DNA of 64,000 nucleotides from JAEUIE01 sp047602475. Its GTDB lineage: Bacteria > Planctomycetota > Planctomycetia > Gemmatales > HRBIN36. The notes beneath the pieces are model-generated. The model searched no databases. It worked only from the letters and a program-made list of their open reading frames with translations, and was not told where the DNA came from. The stretch covers positions 1 to 64,000 of the forward strand of contig JASGHE010000002.1 in NCBI GenBank assembly GCA_047602475.1, given 5' to 3'. Below are positions 8,887-17,040 of the stretch, piece by piece. Both the position numbers and the translations under genes were made by a program. How positions within the stretch are numbered: the first letter of the stretch is position 1; each line of letters begins with the position of its first letter.

Positions 8887-10311
8887 TTACACCGGCACGC
8901 GCACGGTCGCGCGCAGCCCGCCCATCGGGCTGTCGCCGAGGAAAATATCGCCGCCATGCGAGCGTGCGATGTCGCGCGCAATCGCAAGACCGAGCCCGCT
9001 GCCGCCCTCGTCGATATTGCGCGCATCGTCGAGCCGCAGAAACGGCTTGAACACCTCGTCGCGCATGGCGGCGGGAATGCCCGGCCCGTCGTCGTCGACC
9101 GTCACAGTCAGCCAGCGGTGATCGCGATGGCCGAGAATGGCGATGGCGTCGCCGTGCCGCGCGGCGTTCGAGACGAGATTGGCGAGGCAGCGCTTGAATG
9201 CCGCCGGCTTGACGATGACCACCGGCAAGCCGTGGAATGTCGATGTCGCTTTATGGCCGTCGCGTTCGGCATCGCCACGCAATTCCTCCAGCAGGGCGGC
9301 GATATGCGTCGGCGCGGCCTGCTCGCCGAAGTCGCCGCGCGCGAAGGCCAGGTAGGCTTCCAGCATGCCGTTCATCTCGTCGACGTCTTTCTTCATGCCC
9401 TCGACTTCGGGGCTGTCGCCGATCAGCGCCATCTCCAGCTTGAAGCGCGTGAGGATGGTGCGCAGATCGTGGCTGACGCCGGCCAGCATCGCGGTGCGCT
9501 GCTCCATCGCGCGCTCCACGCGCGTCTTCATTTCGAGGAACGACACCGCCGCGCGCCGCACCTCGCGCGCGCCGCGCGGGCGGAAGTCCGGCACCTCGCG
9601 GCCCTTGCCGAAGCTCTCAGCTGCGTCCGCAAGACGCAGGATCGGCCTGATCTGGTTGCGCAGAAACAGGATCGCGACGATCAGCAGCACCAGCGATGTG
9701 CCGACCATCCAGAACAGGAAGATCTCCGAGTTCGACGCATAGGCCGCGTTGCGCCGCGCGAACACGCGCATCACCGCATCATCGAGCTTGATACGGATTT
9801 CCACCAGCGCGGAACGCCCGACCGTATCGATCCAGAACGGGCGGCCGATCTGCTCGCCGAGTTGGCGCGACAGCGCCTGATCGAGCAGCGAGAAGAACGG
9901 CTTCGGCCCCGGCGCGGGCAGTTCGGTTACCGGCAGAATATCGACGGTCAGGCCAAGCCGCGTCAGCGCGATCCGGCGCAGCAGCGTATGGTCCTTGTCC
10001 TGCGGCACGCCTTGATAGATGTCGATCAGCGCGGCGATATCCTGCACCACGGCGGCCGACAGGCGCTGCGTCACCGTATTCCAGTGGCGCTCCATGAAGA
10101 CGAAGGCGACGACCGATTGCAGCACCACCATCGGCACGATGATGATGAGCAGCGCACGGGCATAGAGGCCCTTCGGCATCCAGTTCTTGAACGCCGTGTT
10201 GAGGCGGCTGTTGGACTGCCGAGCGCACGCAGGCGCCGCGCGAACGGACGACACCGCACTCTCGGACCCGGTCGAGAGCGCCGTCCGCAGCGACGCGGCG
10301 CGGGCATTCAT
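8887..10311 (-). CDS. Membrane sensor histidine kinase, EnvZ-like
   Basis: A 474-residue protein. A cytoplasmic N-terminal tail is followed by transmembrane segment 1 (LLIIIVPMVVLQSVVAFVF, about residues 54-72), a periplasmic domain of about 120 residues and segment 2 (FWMVGTSLVLLIVAILFL). HAMP follows. The phospho-acceptor His lies in GVSHDLRTILTRFKLE (about residue 281), then N box LVSNAARHG, G1 DDGPGIP and G2 GSGLGLAIARDIA. The HDLRT sequence is the EnvZ class. Its ATG overlaps the TGA of the response regulator gene (ATGA), so the two are translationally coupled. The signal sensed is unknown. The frame is intact. Confidence 0.92.
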   Translation of the reverse strand: MNARAASLRTALSTGSESAVSSVRAAPACARQSNSRLNTAFKNWMPKGLYARALLIIIVPMVVLQSVVAFVFMERHWNTVTQRLSAAVVQDIAALIDIYQGVPQDKDHTLLRRIALTRLGLTVDILPVTELPAPGPKPFFSLLDQALSRQLGEQIGRPFWIDTVGRSALVEIRIKLDDAVMRVFARRNAAYASNSEIFLFWMVGTSLVLLIVAILFLRNQIRPILRLADAAESFGKGREVPDFRPRGAREVRRAAVSFLEMKTRVERAMEQRTAMLAGVSHDLRTILTRFKLEMALIGDSPEVEGMKKDVDEMNGMLEAYLAFARGDFGEQAAPTHIAALLEELRGDAERDGHKATSTFHGLPVVIVKPAAFKRCLANLVSNAARHGDAIAILGHRDHRWLTVTVDDDGPGIPAAMRDEVFKPFLRLDDARNIDEGGSGLGLAIARDIARSHGGDIFLGDSPMGGLRATVRVPV

Positions 10312-11034
10312 GGCGAAGCCATCAGCCGGTAGCCGATGCCGCGCACCGCCTGAATGAACAGCGGGCTGGCCGGATCCCGCTCGATCTTGCGGCGCAGGCG
10401 ATTGACCTGCACATCGACCGCGCGCTCGCTAACCTTGCCGTCGCCGCCGGCGAGTTCGAGGCGCGGCACCGTCTGGCCCGGCTTTGGCTGCGAGAATCCG
10501 CAGCATGTCGCGTTCGCGATCGGTCAGGCGAATGACTTCGTCGCCGTTGCGCAATTCGCCGCGCTCAAGGTGATAGACATAAGGCCCGAACGCGACGCTC
10601 TCGATCACCGGCTGCCAGCGGCGGCGCGGCGCGCTTGAGAATGTTGGCGATGCGCAGCAGCAATTCGCGCGGCTCGAACGGCTTGGCGACGTAATCGTCC
10701 GCGCCGAGTTGCAGGCCCTCGATGCGGCTTTCGGCCTCGTGGCGCGCGGTCAGCATGACGATCGGCACCTGCGATGCGACGCCGGATCGAGCGCGCGAGA
10801 TCGAAGCCGGTTTCGCCCGGCATCATCACGTCGAGGATCAGCAGATCGAAATGCAGGCCTTCGAGCTTGGCGCGCGCATCCGCCGCCGTCTGCGCGGTGG
10901 TGACGCGATAGCCTTCGCCGGCAGAGGAAGCGCGACAACAGATCGCGAATGCGGCGGTCGTCGTCGACCAGCAGCAGATGCGGCGCATCGTCGGCCGGAT
11001 CGTTTTCGGGCGCTCGTACGGAGGCTTGCATCAC
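10308..11034 (-). CDS. OmpR/PhoB-family response regulator, several frameshifts
   Basis: N-terminal receiver domain: HLLLVDDDRRIRDLL, the phosphorylation site LLILDVMMPGETGFD, PIVMLTARHE and the conserved Lys in VAKPFEPRELL. The C-terminal winged helix is readable in another frame (VIRLTDRERDMLRIL, SERAVDVQVNRLRRKIE, AVRGIGYRLM). Shifts near 10,480, 10,630, 10,785 and 10,920 break the frame. It lies just upstream of the histidine kinase and overlaps it by ATGA, so this is its cognate regulator. A MarR-type gene lies immediately upstream on the same strand. Confidence 0.85.
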
Positions 11035-11040
11035 GTCGTT

Positions 11041-11616
11041 CGTCCCCTCTACGCTGCCGGTCGATGATGATCTGCAGCACCTTGTCCGGATCGTCGCGGT
11101 CGATCATCCGCTTCAGGAATGTGCGGACTGTTCGGCGTCCGCTTCGCTGAGCCCTTGCAAGCGCCGCGAGATGCGATCGGTCTGCATGCCGGCGAGCTTC
11201 AGCACCAGTGCCTCGCCCTTCGGGGTGGCGAAAAGAAGGCGCTGGCGCTTGTCGTTTTCGCCGGATTTCTGGACGATATAGCCTTCGTCGATCAACTGCT
11301 TGAGAACACGGCCGAGCGACTGCTTGGTGATGCGCAGCACGTCGAGCAGATCGGCCACCTTCAGGCCGGGATAGCGGCGCACGAAATGCAACGACGCGGT
11401 GATGCGCGCGGCCGAAGCCGAACTCCGCCGAGCACGGCATCGGCATCGCCGACGAAGTCGCGATAGGCGAAGAACAACAGCTCGATGATGTCCCAGCGGC
11501 TCGACCCGGCAGTTTCAGCCCCGGCCCGCTGCCCCACCCGCGCCGCTCGCGCTTGACCCGCTCGCGGCCGTCCCGCCCGATCCTCTCATCGGCTTTGGAT
11601 TATTTATGTCAGCCAT
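11041..11616 (-). CDS. MarR-family transcriptional regulator, frameshifted
   Basis: The start at 11616 gives MADINNPKPMRGSGGT followed by a low-complexity Gly/Ala-rich tail. The winged helix-turn-helix is clear: HFVRRYPGLKVADLLDVLRI, TKQSLGRVLKQLIDEGYIVQ and the wing ENDKRQRLLFATPKGEAL. The C-terminal dimerisation helix FLKRMIDRDDPDKVLQIII is in another frame. Shifts lie near 11,420 and 11,125, and the exact stop is blurred by them. The gene probably heads an operon with the two-component pair. The ligand is unknown. Confidence 0.82.
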
Positions 11617-11617
11617 G

Positions 11618-11646
11618 TTGACGTAATTTCGATTGAGTGTTACAAA
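11618..11646 (+). promoter_or_regulatory. Candidate sigma-70-type promoter upstream of ilvE
   Basis: TTGACG at 11,618-11,623, a 17-base spacer and TACAAA at 11,641-11,646. It points toward the aminotransferase gene but lies about 255 bases before its start, and it overlaps the divergent MarR start. Prediction from spacing and sequence only. Confidence 0.3.
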
Positions 11647-11903
11647 AAATGACCGCTGGACGAAATTTTACGTTCGCGTGGAGAGGGTATCAACAGCCGG
11701 AGAGGCAAGCCATTTCGTGCGGGGCGAACGAGGCCAAAGCTGTTGCGATTGTCTGTCGGCATTGCGCAAAACATACTGGCACTTGTCGCGTAGCGCAAAA
11801 GCGCGGCGGGCAGCGGATGGCGCCGGAGCCCGGCCTTAGAGTTTTGGACAGATTGAAGCCGTCGCGCGTAAGGTGACGACATTCAGGAGCCGGGAGAAGC
11901 GTT

Positions 11904-13017
11904 ATGGGAGTGTCGTTCGATAAAGCCGATGGCGCGATCTGGCTGAACTTCGATGTGCGGCCCGCCGCCAATCCGACGCCCGACAAGGAGCGCGCGGCCA
12001 AGCTGGTGGACCTCGGCTTCGGCCGCATCTTCACCGATCACATGGCGATCGTTCAATACAGTCAGGGCAAGGGCTGGCACAGCGCGCGCGTGGAGAGCCG
12101 CGCCAGCTTTCCGCTCGATCCGGCGACCGCGGTGCTGCACTACGCGCAGGAAATCTTCGAGGGCCTGAAAGCCTACAAGCGCGACGATGGCGGCGTGAAC
12201 CTGTTCCGCCCGGATGCCAACGCCAAGCGCTTCTGGAATTCGGCCGAGCGCATGGCGATGGCGACGCTGCCTGAGCCAATTTTCATCGAAGCCGTCGAGC
12301 AGCTCGTGCGCATCGACCGCGAATGGATTCCCGGCGGCGACGGCAGCCTTTATCTGCGCCCCTTCATGATCGCGAACGAAGTGTTCCTCGGCGTGAAGCC
12401 ATCAGCCGAATACATCTTCGCCGTCATCGCCTCGCCGGTCGGCTCCTACTTCAAGGGCGGTCCCGCTCCGGTGTCGATCTGGGTGTCGGAGAACTACACG
12501 CGCGCCGCGGTCGGCGGCACCGGCGCGGTCAAGTGCGGCGGCAATTACGCGGCCAGCCTGCGCGCGCAGGCTGAAGCGATCGAGCACGGCTGCGATCAGG
12601 TGGTGTTCCTCGACGCCATCGAGCGCCGCTATGTCGAAGAGCTCGGCGGCATGAACATCTTCTTCGTGTTCGACGACGGCTCGCTGATCACGCCGCCGCT
12701 CGGCACCATCCTTCCGGGCATCACACGCGAACTCGATCATCGCGCTGGCGCAGGAATCCGGCATGAGCGTGCGCGAAGAGGCCTACACCATCGGCCAGTG
12801 GCGCGCGGATGCCGCCAGCGGCAAGCTGAAAGAGGCGTTCGCCTGCGGCACCGCCGCGGTGATTTCGCCGATCGGCAAGGTGTGTTCGGCCAGCGGCGAT
12901 TTCGAGATCAGCGGCGGCGCGGCCGGCCCGGTCGCGATGGGCCTGCGCAAGACGCTCGTCGATATCCAGTACGGCCACGCCGCCGACACGCACAACTGGG
13001 TTCGTAAAGTGCTGTAA
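11904..13017 (+). CDS. ilvE: Branched-chain amino acid aminotransferase, one frameshift
   Basis: PLP fold-type IV enzyme that transfers the amino group between glutamate and branched 2-oxo acids, the last step of Val/Leu/Ile synthesis. The 367-residue size is that of the long BCAT group. Signatures: LHYAQEIFEGLKAYKR, LYLRPFMIANE, catalytic Lys (about residue 210) in GTGAVKCGGNYAASL, ELGGMNIFFVFDDG, and the phosphate loop ACGTAAVISPIG in the shifted frame. One shift near 12,728 splits the last 95 codons. ATG at 11904 follows GGAG. A second class IV aminotransferase follows on the same strand. Confidence 0.9.
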
Positions 13018-13150
13018 CTCGCGGCGGATAAGTCCGCCGCTCACCTGACAGCTTCGCAAATATCGGCCTCCGCACGCGCGCGCTTCGCCGCGCGCCGGCG
13101 GCTGCGCGCTCGCAGTCGGCAAGTTCGTTCTCACATCAAGGAGAAAATCG

Positions 13151-14116
13151 ATGGCACTCCCAATGGATCAAATGGACGGCACGATCTGGCTGGACGGCAA
13201 GCTCGTCCCCGCCGCCGATGCGAAAATCCATGTGTTGAGCCACGGCCTGCACTACGCGAGCGCGGTACTGGAAGGCGAACGCGCCTATGGCGGCGAAGAT
13301 TTTCAAAACCACGGAGCATTCCGCGCGGCTGAAGACATCGGCCAAGATCATGGACTTCGAGATTCCCTACACGCCGCCGAGATCGACGCCGCAAAGCGTC
13401 TGGTCGTCGAGGCGAATAAACTTCCGGACTGCTATATCCGCGCCTTTGCGTGGCGCGGCTCGGAAATGCTTGGCGTATCGGCACAGGACAACACGATCCA
13501 TCTCGCCATCGCCTGCTGGGACTGGCCTGACTATTTCGACCCGTCTGAGAAGATGAAAGGCATCCGTATGCGTCTTGCCGATTATCGCCGGCCCGATCCG
13601 CGCACCATTCCCGCACTCGCCAAGGCGTCGGGGCTTTACATGATCTGCACCATCTCCAAGCACACGCGCAGCGCAGGGCTATGCCGATGCGATGATGCTG
13701 GATTGGGAGGGCCGCGTCGCCGAATGCACAGGCGCGAACATCTTCTTCGTGCAAGGACGGCGCGCTGTCACACGCCGATCGCCGACTGCTTCCTCTCCGG
13801 CATCACGCGCAACACCGTGATCGAGCTGGCGAAGCGGCGCGGCATCGAGGCGATCGAGCGCGGATTTATGCCCGACGATCTCTATGGTTTTAGCGAGTGC
13901 TTCCTCACCGGCTCGGCCTCGGAGATCACGCCGGTGTCGGAGATCGCGCAGTGGCGCTTCACGCCGGGCGCGATCACGAGTCAGATCATCGACGATTACA
14001 GTGCGGAAGTCGCGGCCGAGCCGGAAGGCGGCGGCATAAAACACATTCCCACCGTCGTCATTCCGGGACGCGCAACTCGCGGGCCCGGAATCATAAACCC
14101 GGCGTCGCCGTTTTAA
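13151..14116 (+). CDS. Branched-chain aminotransferase paralogue, short type, frameshifted
   Basis: The start MALPMDQMDGTIWLDGKLVPA is preceded by AAGGAG. It is a class IV PLP aminotransferase of the roughly 295-residue group: HVLSHGLHYASAVLEGERAY, YIRAFAWRGSEMLGV, LAKASGLYMICTISKH (the conserved Lys lies here), ECTGANIFFV, LSGITRNTVIELAK and FLTGSASEITPV. Shifts near 13,300, 13,675 and 13,755 interrupt it. The open frame after about 14,030 reads into a REP-like repeat, so the last 25 or so codons are artefactual. It resembles the preceding ilvE only at the fold level and is not a recent duplicate. Confidence 0.83.
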   Translation: MALPMDQMDGTIWLDGKLVPAADAKIHVLSHGLHYASAVLEGERAYGGEDFQNHGAFRAAEDIGQDHGLRDSLHAAEIDAAKRLVVEANKLPDCYIRAFAWRGSEMLGVSAQDNTIHLAIACWDWPDYFDPSEKMKGIRMRLADYRRPDPRTIPALAKASGLYMICTISKHTRSAGLCRCDDAGLGGPRRRMHRREHLLRARTARCHTPIADCFLSGITRNTVIELAKRRGIEAIERGFMPDDLYGFSECFLTGSASEITPVSEIAQWRFTPGAITSQIIDDYSAEVAAEPEGGGIKHIPTVVIPGRATRGPGIINPASPF

Positions 14117-14192
14117 CTGGGACGACCTTTCAATCGAGAGACAGAGATTATAGATTCCGGTCTTCGCACTTCGTGCGAAACCGGAATGACGC
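14050..14192. repeat. Bradyrhizobium-type REP-like palindromes
   Basis: GTCATTCCGGGACGCGCAAC with GCGGGCCCGGAATC forms one hairpin (about 14,054-14,092). GATTCCGGTCTTCGCAC with GTGCGAAACCGGAATGAC forms another (about 14,152-14,190). The motif GTCATTCCGGG...CCCGGAATC is characteristic of intergenic repeats in Bradyrhizobium and Rhodopseudomonas. Confidence 0.65.
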
Positions 14193-14196
14193 CGAG

Positions 14197-14622
14197 CTAT
14201 AAACTCTCCGCCGAGAGCCAGAACACTTCGCCTTCGGAATCCTCGGTATCGAGCCAGAGGAACGGCAGCTGCGGATAAGCGTCTTCCAGCGCCGGCTTGC
14301 AGCGGCCGATTTCGCACAGAGGCCGCCGCCGTCCGTGAGATGCGCGCGCGCGTCCTCGACTATCCGCCGCACGAGAGCGATCCCGTCGGCACCGCCGTCG
14401 AACGCCATCGCCGGCTCGTGCAGACATTCCTCCGGCAGCGATGCCATACCCTCGGCATCGACGTAAGGCGGATTGCTGATGATGATATCGTAGCGCGCAT
14501 CGCCGATGGCCGCGAACAGATCGCCTTGCTTAAGCGTAATGCGCGAATCGATTTGGTGGTCGGCGACGTTGCGCGCGGCGACATCGAGCGCATCGCTGAA
14601 CGTGATCGGCGCCGACTACTCG
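14197..14622 (-). CDS. prmB: 50S ribosomal protein L3 glutamine methyltransferase, N-terminal part lost at the chimeric junction
   Basis: Readable in two frames: SDALDVAARNVADHQIDSRI, ITLKQGDLFAAIGDARYD, the glutamine-methyltransferase active-site motif IIISNPPYVDAEGMASLPEE, HEPAMAFDGGADGI and the end FLWLDTEDSEGEVFWLSAES. The PYVDAE-MASLPEE form favours PrmB over PrmC. PrmB methylates Gln150 of ribosomal protein L3. About 140 C-terminal codons remain; the N-terminal half should lie to the right but is replaced there by actinobacterial sequence. One frameshift lies near 14,325. Confidence 0.8.
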
Positions 14623-14640
14623 CTCCGAGCTTCGCGATCG
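14600..14640. other. Chimeric junction 1: alphaproteobacterial to actinobacterial sequence
   Basis: PrmB (alphaproteobacterial, minus strand) and the Rv3587c-like gene (actinobacterial, minus strand) both lose their coding sense here: PrmB lacks its N-terminal half, the other lacks its C-terminal end. The last safe actinobacterial residues are VGAYQAIAKLGA and the first safe PrmB residues are SDALDVAARN. The exact base cannot be fixed by eye. Confidence 0.75.
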
Positions 14641-15316
14641 CCTGGTAGGCGCCGACGGGGATCGCCGCGCGCGGCTTGTCACAGCCCGGACTGCTGGTGG
14701 TGCCCGACCAGGTGACGGTGTCGGTGACCTGCTGGCCCGGGCCCAGCACCTGCTCCTTGACGGTCTTGTCCGGCGCACAGTCCTGTGCGGCCCAGAGGGT
14801 CCGGGTGCCGTCGAGCGAGCGGACCACCACGTTCTGGGCCGCCTTGCCGACGTCACGCGAGTTGACCGGCCGCCGTTCGTGGTCACCAGGGTGAACACCG
14901 GCTGATCGCCCTTGGCGTACGTCGGCTTGTCGGTGTAGAGGACCACCGAGATCGCCTGATCCGAACACGGGACGCCGTTCGCGCCCTCGGCCGGAGGGGG
15001 CGGCGACGTGGTCGTCGGTGCACCCGAGCGGGCGGGCGCCGCGGACGACGACTGCGCCGGCGGCTGCGGGGCCGACGTCTTCGATTCGGCCGGGGCGGCC
15101 GGCGCGAGGACGCGGGCGGCGAGGAGGCGGGGCTGCTGGCGAGCTCGCGGCGGCGTTCGTGGTGGACGAATCGTCGTCGTTCCCCGAGGACGATGCCCAG
15201 ATGATCAGACCGATCACCACGGCGACCGCGACCACCGCGACACCGGTGGCGAGAAGCCGACGGCGCCAGTACACCTCGGGGGGCAGCGGTCCGGATGGTT
15301 CGTTCACGTGAGCCAC
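14625..15316 (-). CDS. Conserved membrane protein, Rv3587c-like, frameshifted and C-terminally cut
   Basis: Start MAHVNEPSGPLPPEVYWRRR is followed by one transmembrane segment (LLATGVAVVAVAVVIGLIIW), a Ser/Thr/Pro-rich linker and an extracellular domain: NGVPCSDQAISVVLYTDKPT, AKGDQPVFTLVTTNGG, LWAAQDCAPDKTVKEQVLGP and TDTVTWSGTTSSPGCDKPRA. The order Rv3587c, beta-carbonic anhydrase, mutY is conserved in mycobacteria, which supports the assignment. Function is unknown. Frameshifts lie near 14,870, 14,980 and 15,130. The C-terminus ends in junction 1. Confidence 0.65.
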
Positions 15317-15441
15317 GGTATCGCCGCAGACCAGGGGCGTTGCCCACCTGACGCGGCGTGTCGCGAGTTGCGCTCACGATCACGGTCTGCACTCAGGTGC
15401 CGTCGAGCGGCGGCGCACGACATCACCGTGGACCGACGTCC

Positions 15442-16057
15442 CTACTCGCCGATGTCGCCGATCTTCCCGGACGGCCCAGGCGCCGTCGCTCAGGTGGTAG
15501 TTCAGCCCGACGATGGCCAGCCGCCCGTCCTCGACCCGCTCGGCGATGATCCGGCTGCGTTCCATCAGCAGGTTGCCGGTCTCGTTGACGTGCTTGATCT
15601 CGAACTCGTCGACGCGGGTCAGTCCCTCGCCGCGGCCGGCGATGACGCTCGGGGCCACCCGCTCGACGGATGCTGCGCACGTACCCCGAGGGCAACTGGA
15701 GGTGATCGAGGGCGCGGAGGGTGGCGGAGATGGCACCGCAGCTGTCGTGCCCCAGCACCACGATCAGCGGGACGTTGAGGATGTCGACGCCGAATTCGAT
15801 GGAGCCGAGCACCGAGGAGTCGATCACGTGGCCCGCGGTGCGGACCACGAACATGTCGCCGAGCCCCTGGTCGAAGATCACCTCGGCGGCCACTCGGGAG
15901 TCGCCGCAGCCGAACAGCACCACGTGCGGGGCCTGGCCGTCGACGAGCTTGGCGCGGTCGGCGATACCCTGGCTGGACCTATCGACTCACCCCGAACGAA
16001 GCGCTCGTTGCCTTCCTTGATGATCTGCCATGCCTGCGCCGGAGTGAGATCTTTCAT
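15442..16057 (-). CDS. Beta-class carbonic anhydrase, frameshifted
   Basis: Catalyses reversible CO2 hydration at a zinc ion. Visible: start MKDLTPAQAWQIIKEGNERF, the first zinc Cys with Asp/Arg dyad in LFGCGDSRVAAEVIFDQGLG, VVRTAGHVIDSSVLGSIEFG, the HxxC zinc pair in VVLGHDSCGA, then NETGNLLMERSRIIAE and LAIVGLNYHLSDG. The true end is GDIGE with stop at 15,442. Shifts near 15,940, 15,675 and 15,480 break the frame. It is divergent from mutY with overlapping start codons, as with Rv3588c/Rv3589 of M. tuberculosis. Confidence 0.88.
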
Positions 16058-16954
16058 GCGTCCTAGTGTGCCAAAGGAACCGCTGCTCGACTGGTTCAGG
16101 ATCGTGCACAGGAAGCTCCCGTGGCGTTCAATGGCATCTCGGGATGGCACATCCTGATCAGCCAGATCATGCTGCAGCAGACCCCCGTCGCCCGGGTCGA
16201 GGGACCGTGGCGGGAGTGGGTCCGACGCTGGCCGGTGCCGTCGGCGATGGCCGCCGAATCCGGCGGCGAGGTGCTGCGGGCGTGGGGGAAGCTCGGCTAT
16301 CCGCGTGCGTGATGGCGCCTGCACGAATGCGCGAAGGTTCTCGCCGACCGGCACGGCGACACCGTCCCGGACGACGTCGACACCCTCCTGAAGCTGCCCG
16401 GCATTGGTGATTACACGGCCCGCGCCGTCGCCTGTTTCGCCTACGGGCAGGTGGTGCCGGTGGTCGACACCAATGTGCGGGAGGGGGCGATCGCGCGAGC
16501 CGTCCACGGCCGCGAGCCCGGCAACCCGGCGAAGGCCGATCTGGCCGACGCCGACGTGCTCGCACCCCGGAACCCCGACGGCTCGTACGCCCCCGAGGCG
16601 CCCGAGTTCTCCGCGGCGCTGATGGAGCTCGGCGCACTGGTCTGCACCGCCCGGAACCCGAAGTGCGACGAAGCGCCCGATCACCGAGACGTGCCTCTGG
16701 CTGGCTCGCGGAAGACCCGTGTACGACGGTCCGCCGCGCCGCACCCAGAGATCGAGGACCCCCACCGGCAGGCCCGCGGCAAGCTGCTCGACGTGTTGCG
16801 CGGCAGCACCGGTCCGGTGGAGCGGGCCGCCCTGGACATCGCCTGGACGCGGGACACCGCCTAGCGCGACCGCGCACTCGACTCGCTGCTCACCGACGGC
16901 CTGGTGGAGCTGACCGACGCCGGGTTGTTCTGTCTGGCCGGCGAGGGCGGCTGA
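16056..16954 (+). CDS. mutY: A/G-specific adenine glycosylase, frameshifts and one in-frame TAG
   Basis: Removes adenine mispaired with 8-oxoguanine. Pieces: LLDWFRIVHRKLPWR, GWHILISQIMLQQTPVARV, LLKLPGIGDYTARAVACFAY (helix-hairpin-helix), VVDTNVREGAIARAV with the catalytic Asp, and the [4Fe-4S] cluster CTARNPKCDE...C continued in another frame (ITETCLWLARG). Shifts occur near 16,120, 16,310 and 16,675. TAG at 16,862 interrupts DTA-RDRALDSLLTDG, where related proteins carry Gln, so CAG to TAG error is likely. ATG overlaps the carbonic anhydrase start. A GTG a few codons inside is an alternative start. Confidence 0.88.
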
Positions 16955-16977
16955 CCGTACGCCTCGGAGGGGATCTC

Positions 16978-17040
16978 GACTCCGCTCGATCAGCGGAGGG
17001 CTCGATCAGCGAGGGGGTTCGGTCAGCGGGGGTTCGATCA
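16978..17040. repeat. GATCAGCG direct repeats with a perfect hairpin between convergent mutY and ptrB
   Basis: CTCCGCT (16,980-16,986), loop CGATC, AGCGGAG (16,992-16,998) is a perfect 7-bp hairpin and may terminate both genes. It is followed by three more degenerate copies of TCGATCAGCGGGG up to 17,040. There is no T tract. Confidence 0.55.

Noticed and set aside
8956..10332. 458-codon open frame opposite the histidine kinase
   Set aside because: It is the shadow of the kinase gene in GC-rich DNA: Arg/His/Ala-rich product, no motif, and the kinase on the other strand has all its boxes.
11041..11616. A programmed frameshift in the MarR gene
   Set aside because: Neighbouring genes have many similar single-base shifts with no slippery site or stimulatory structure visible, so sequence error is the simpler reason.
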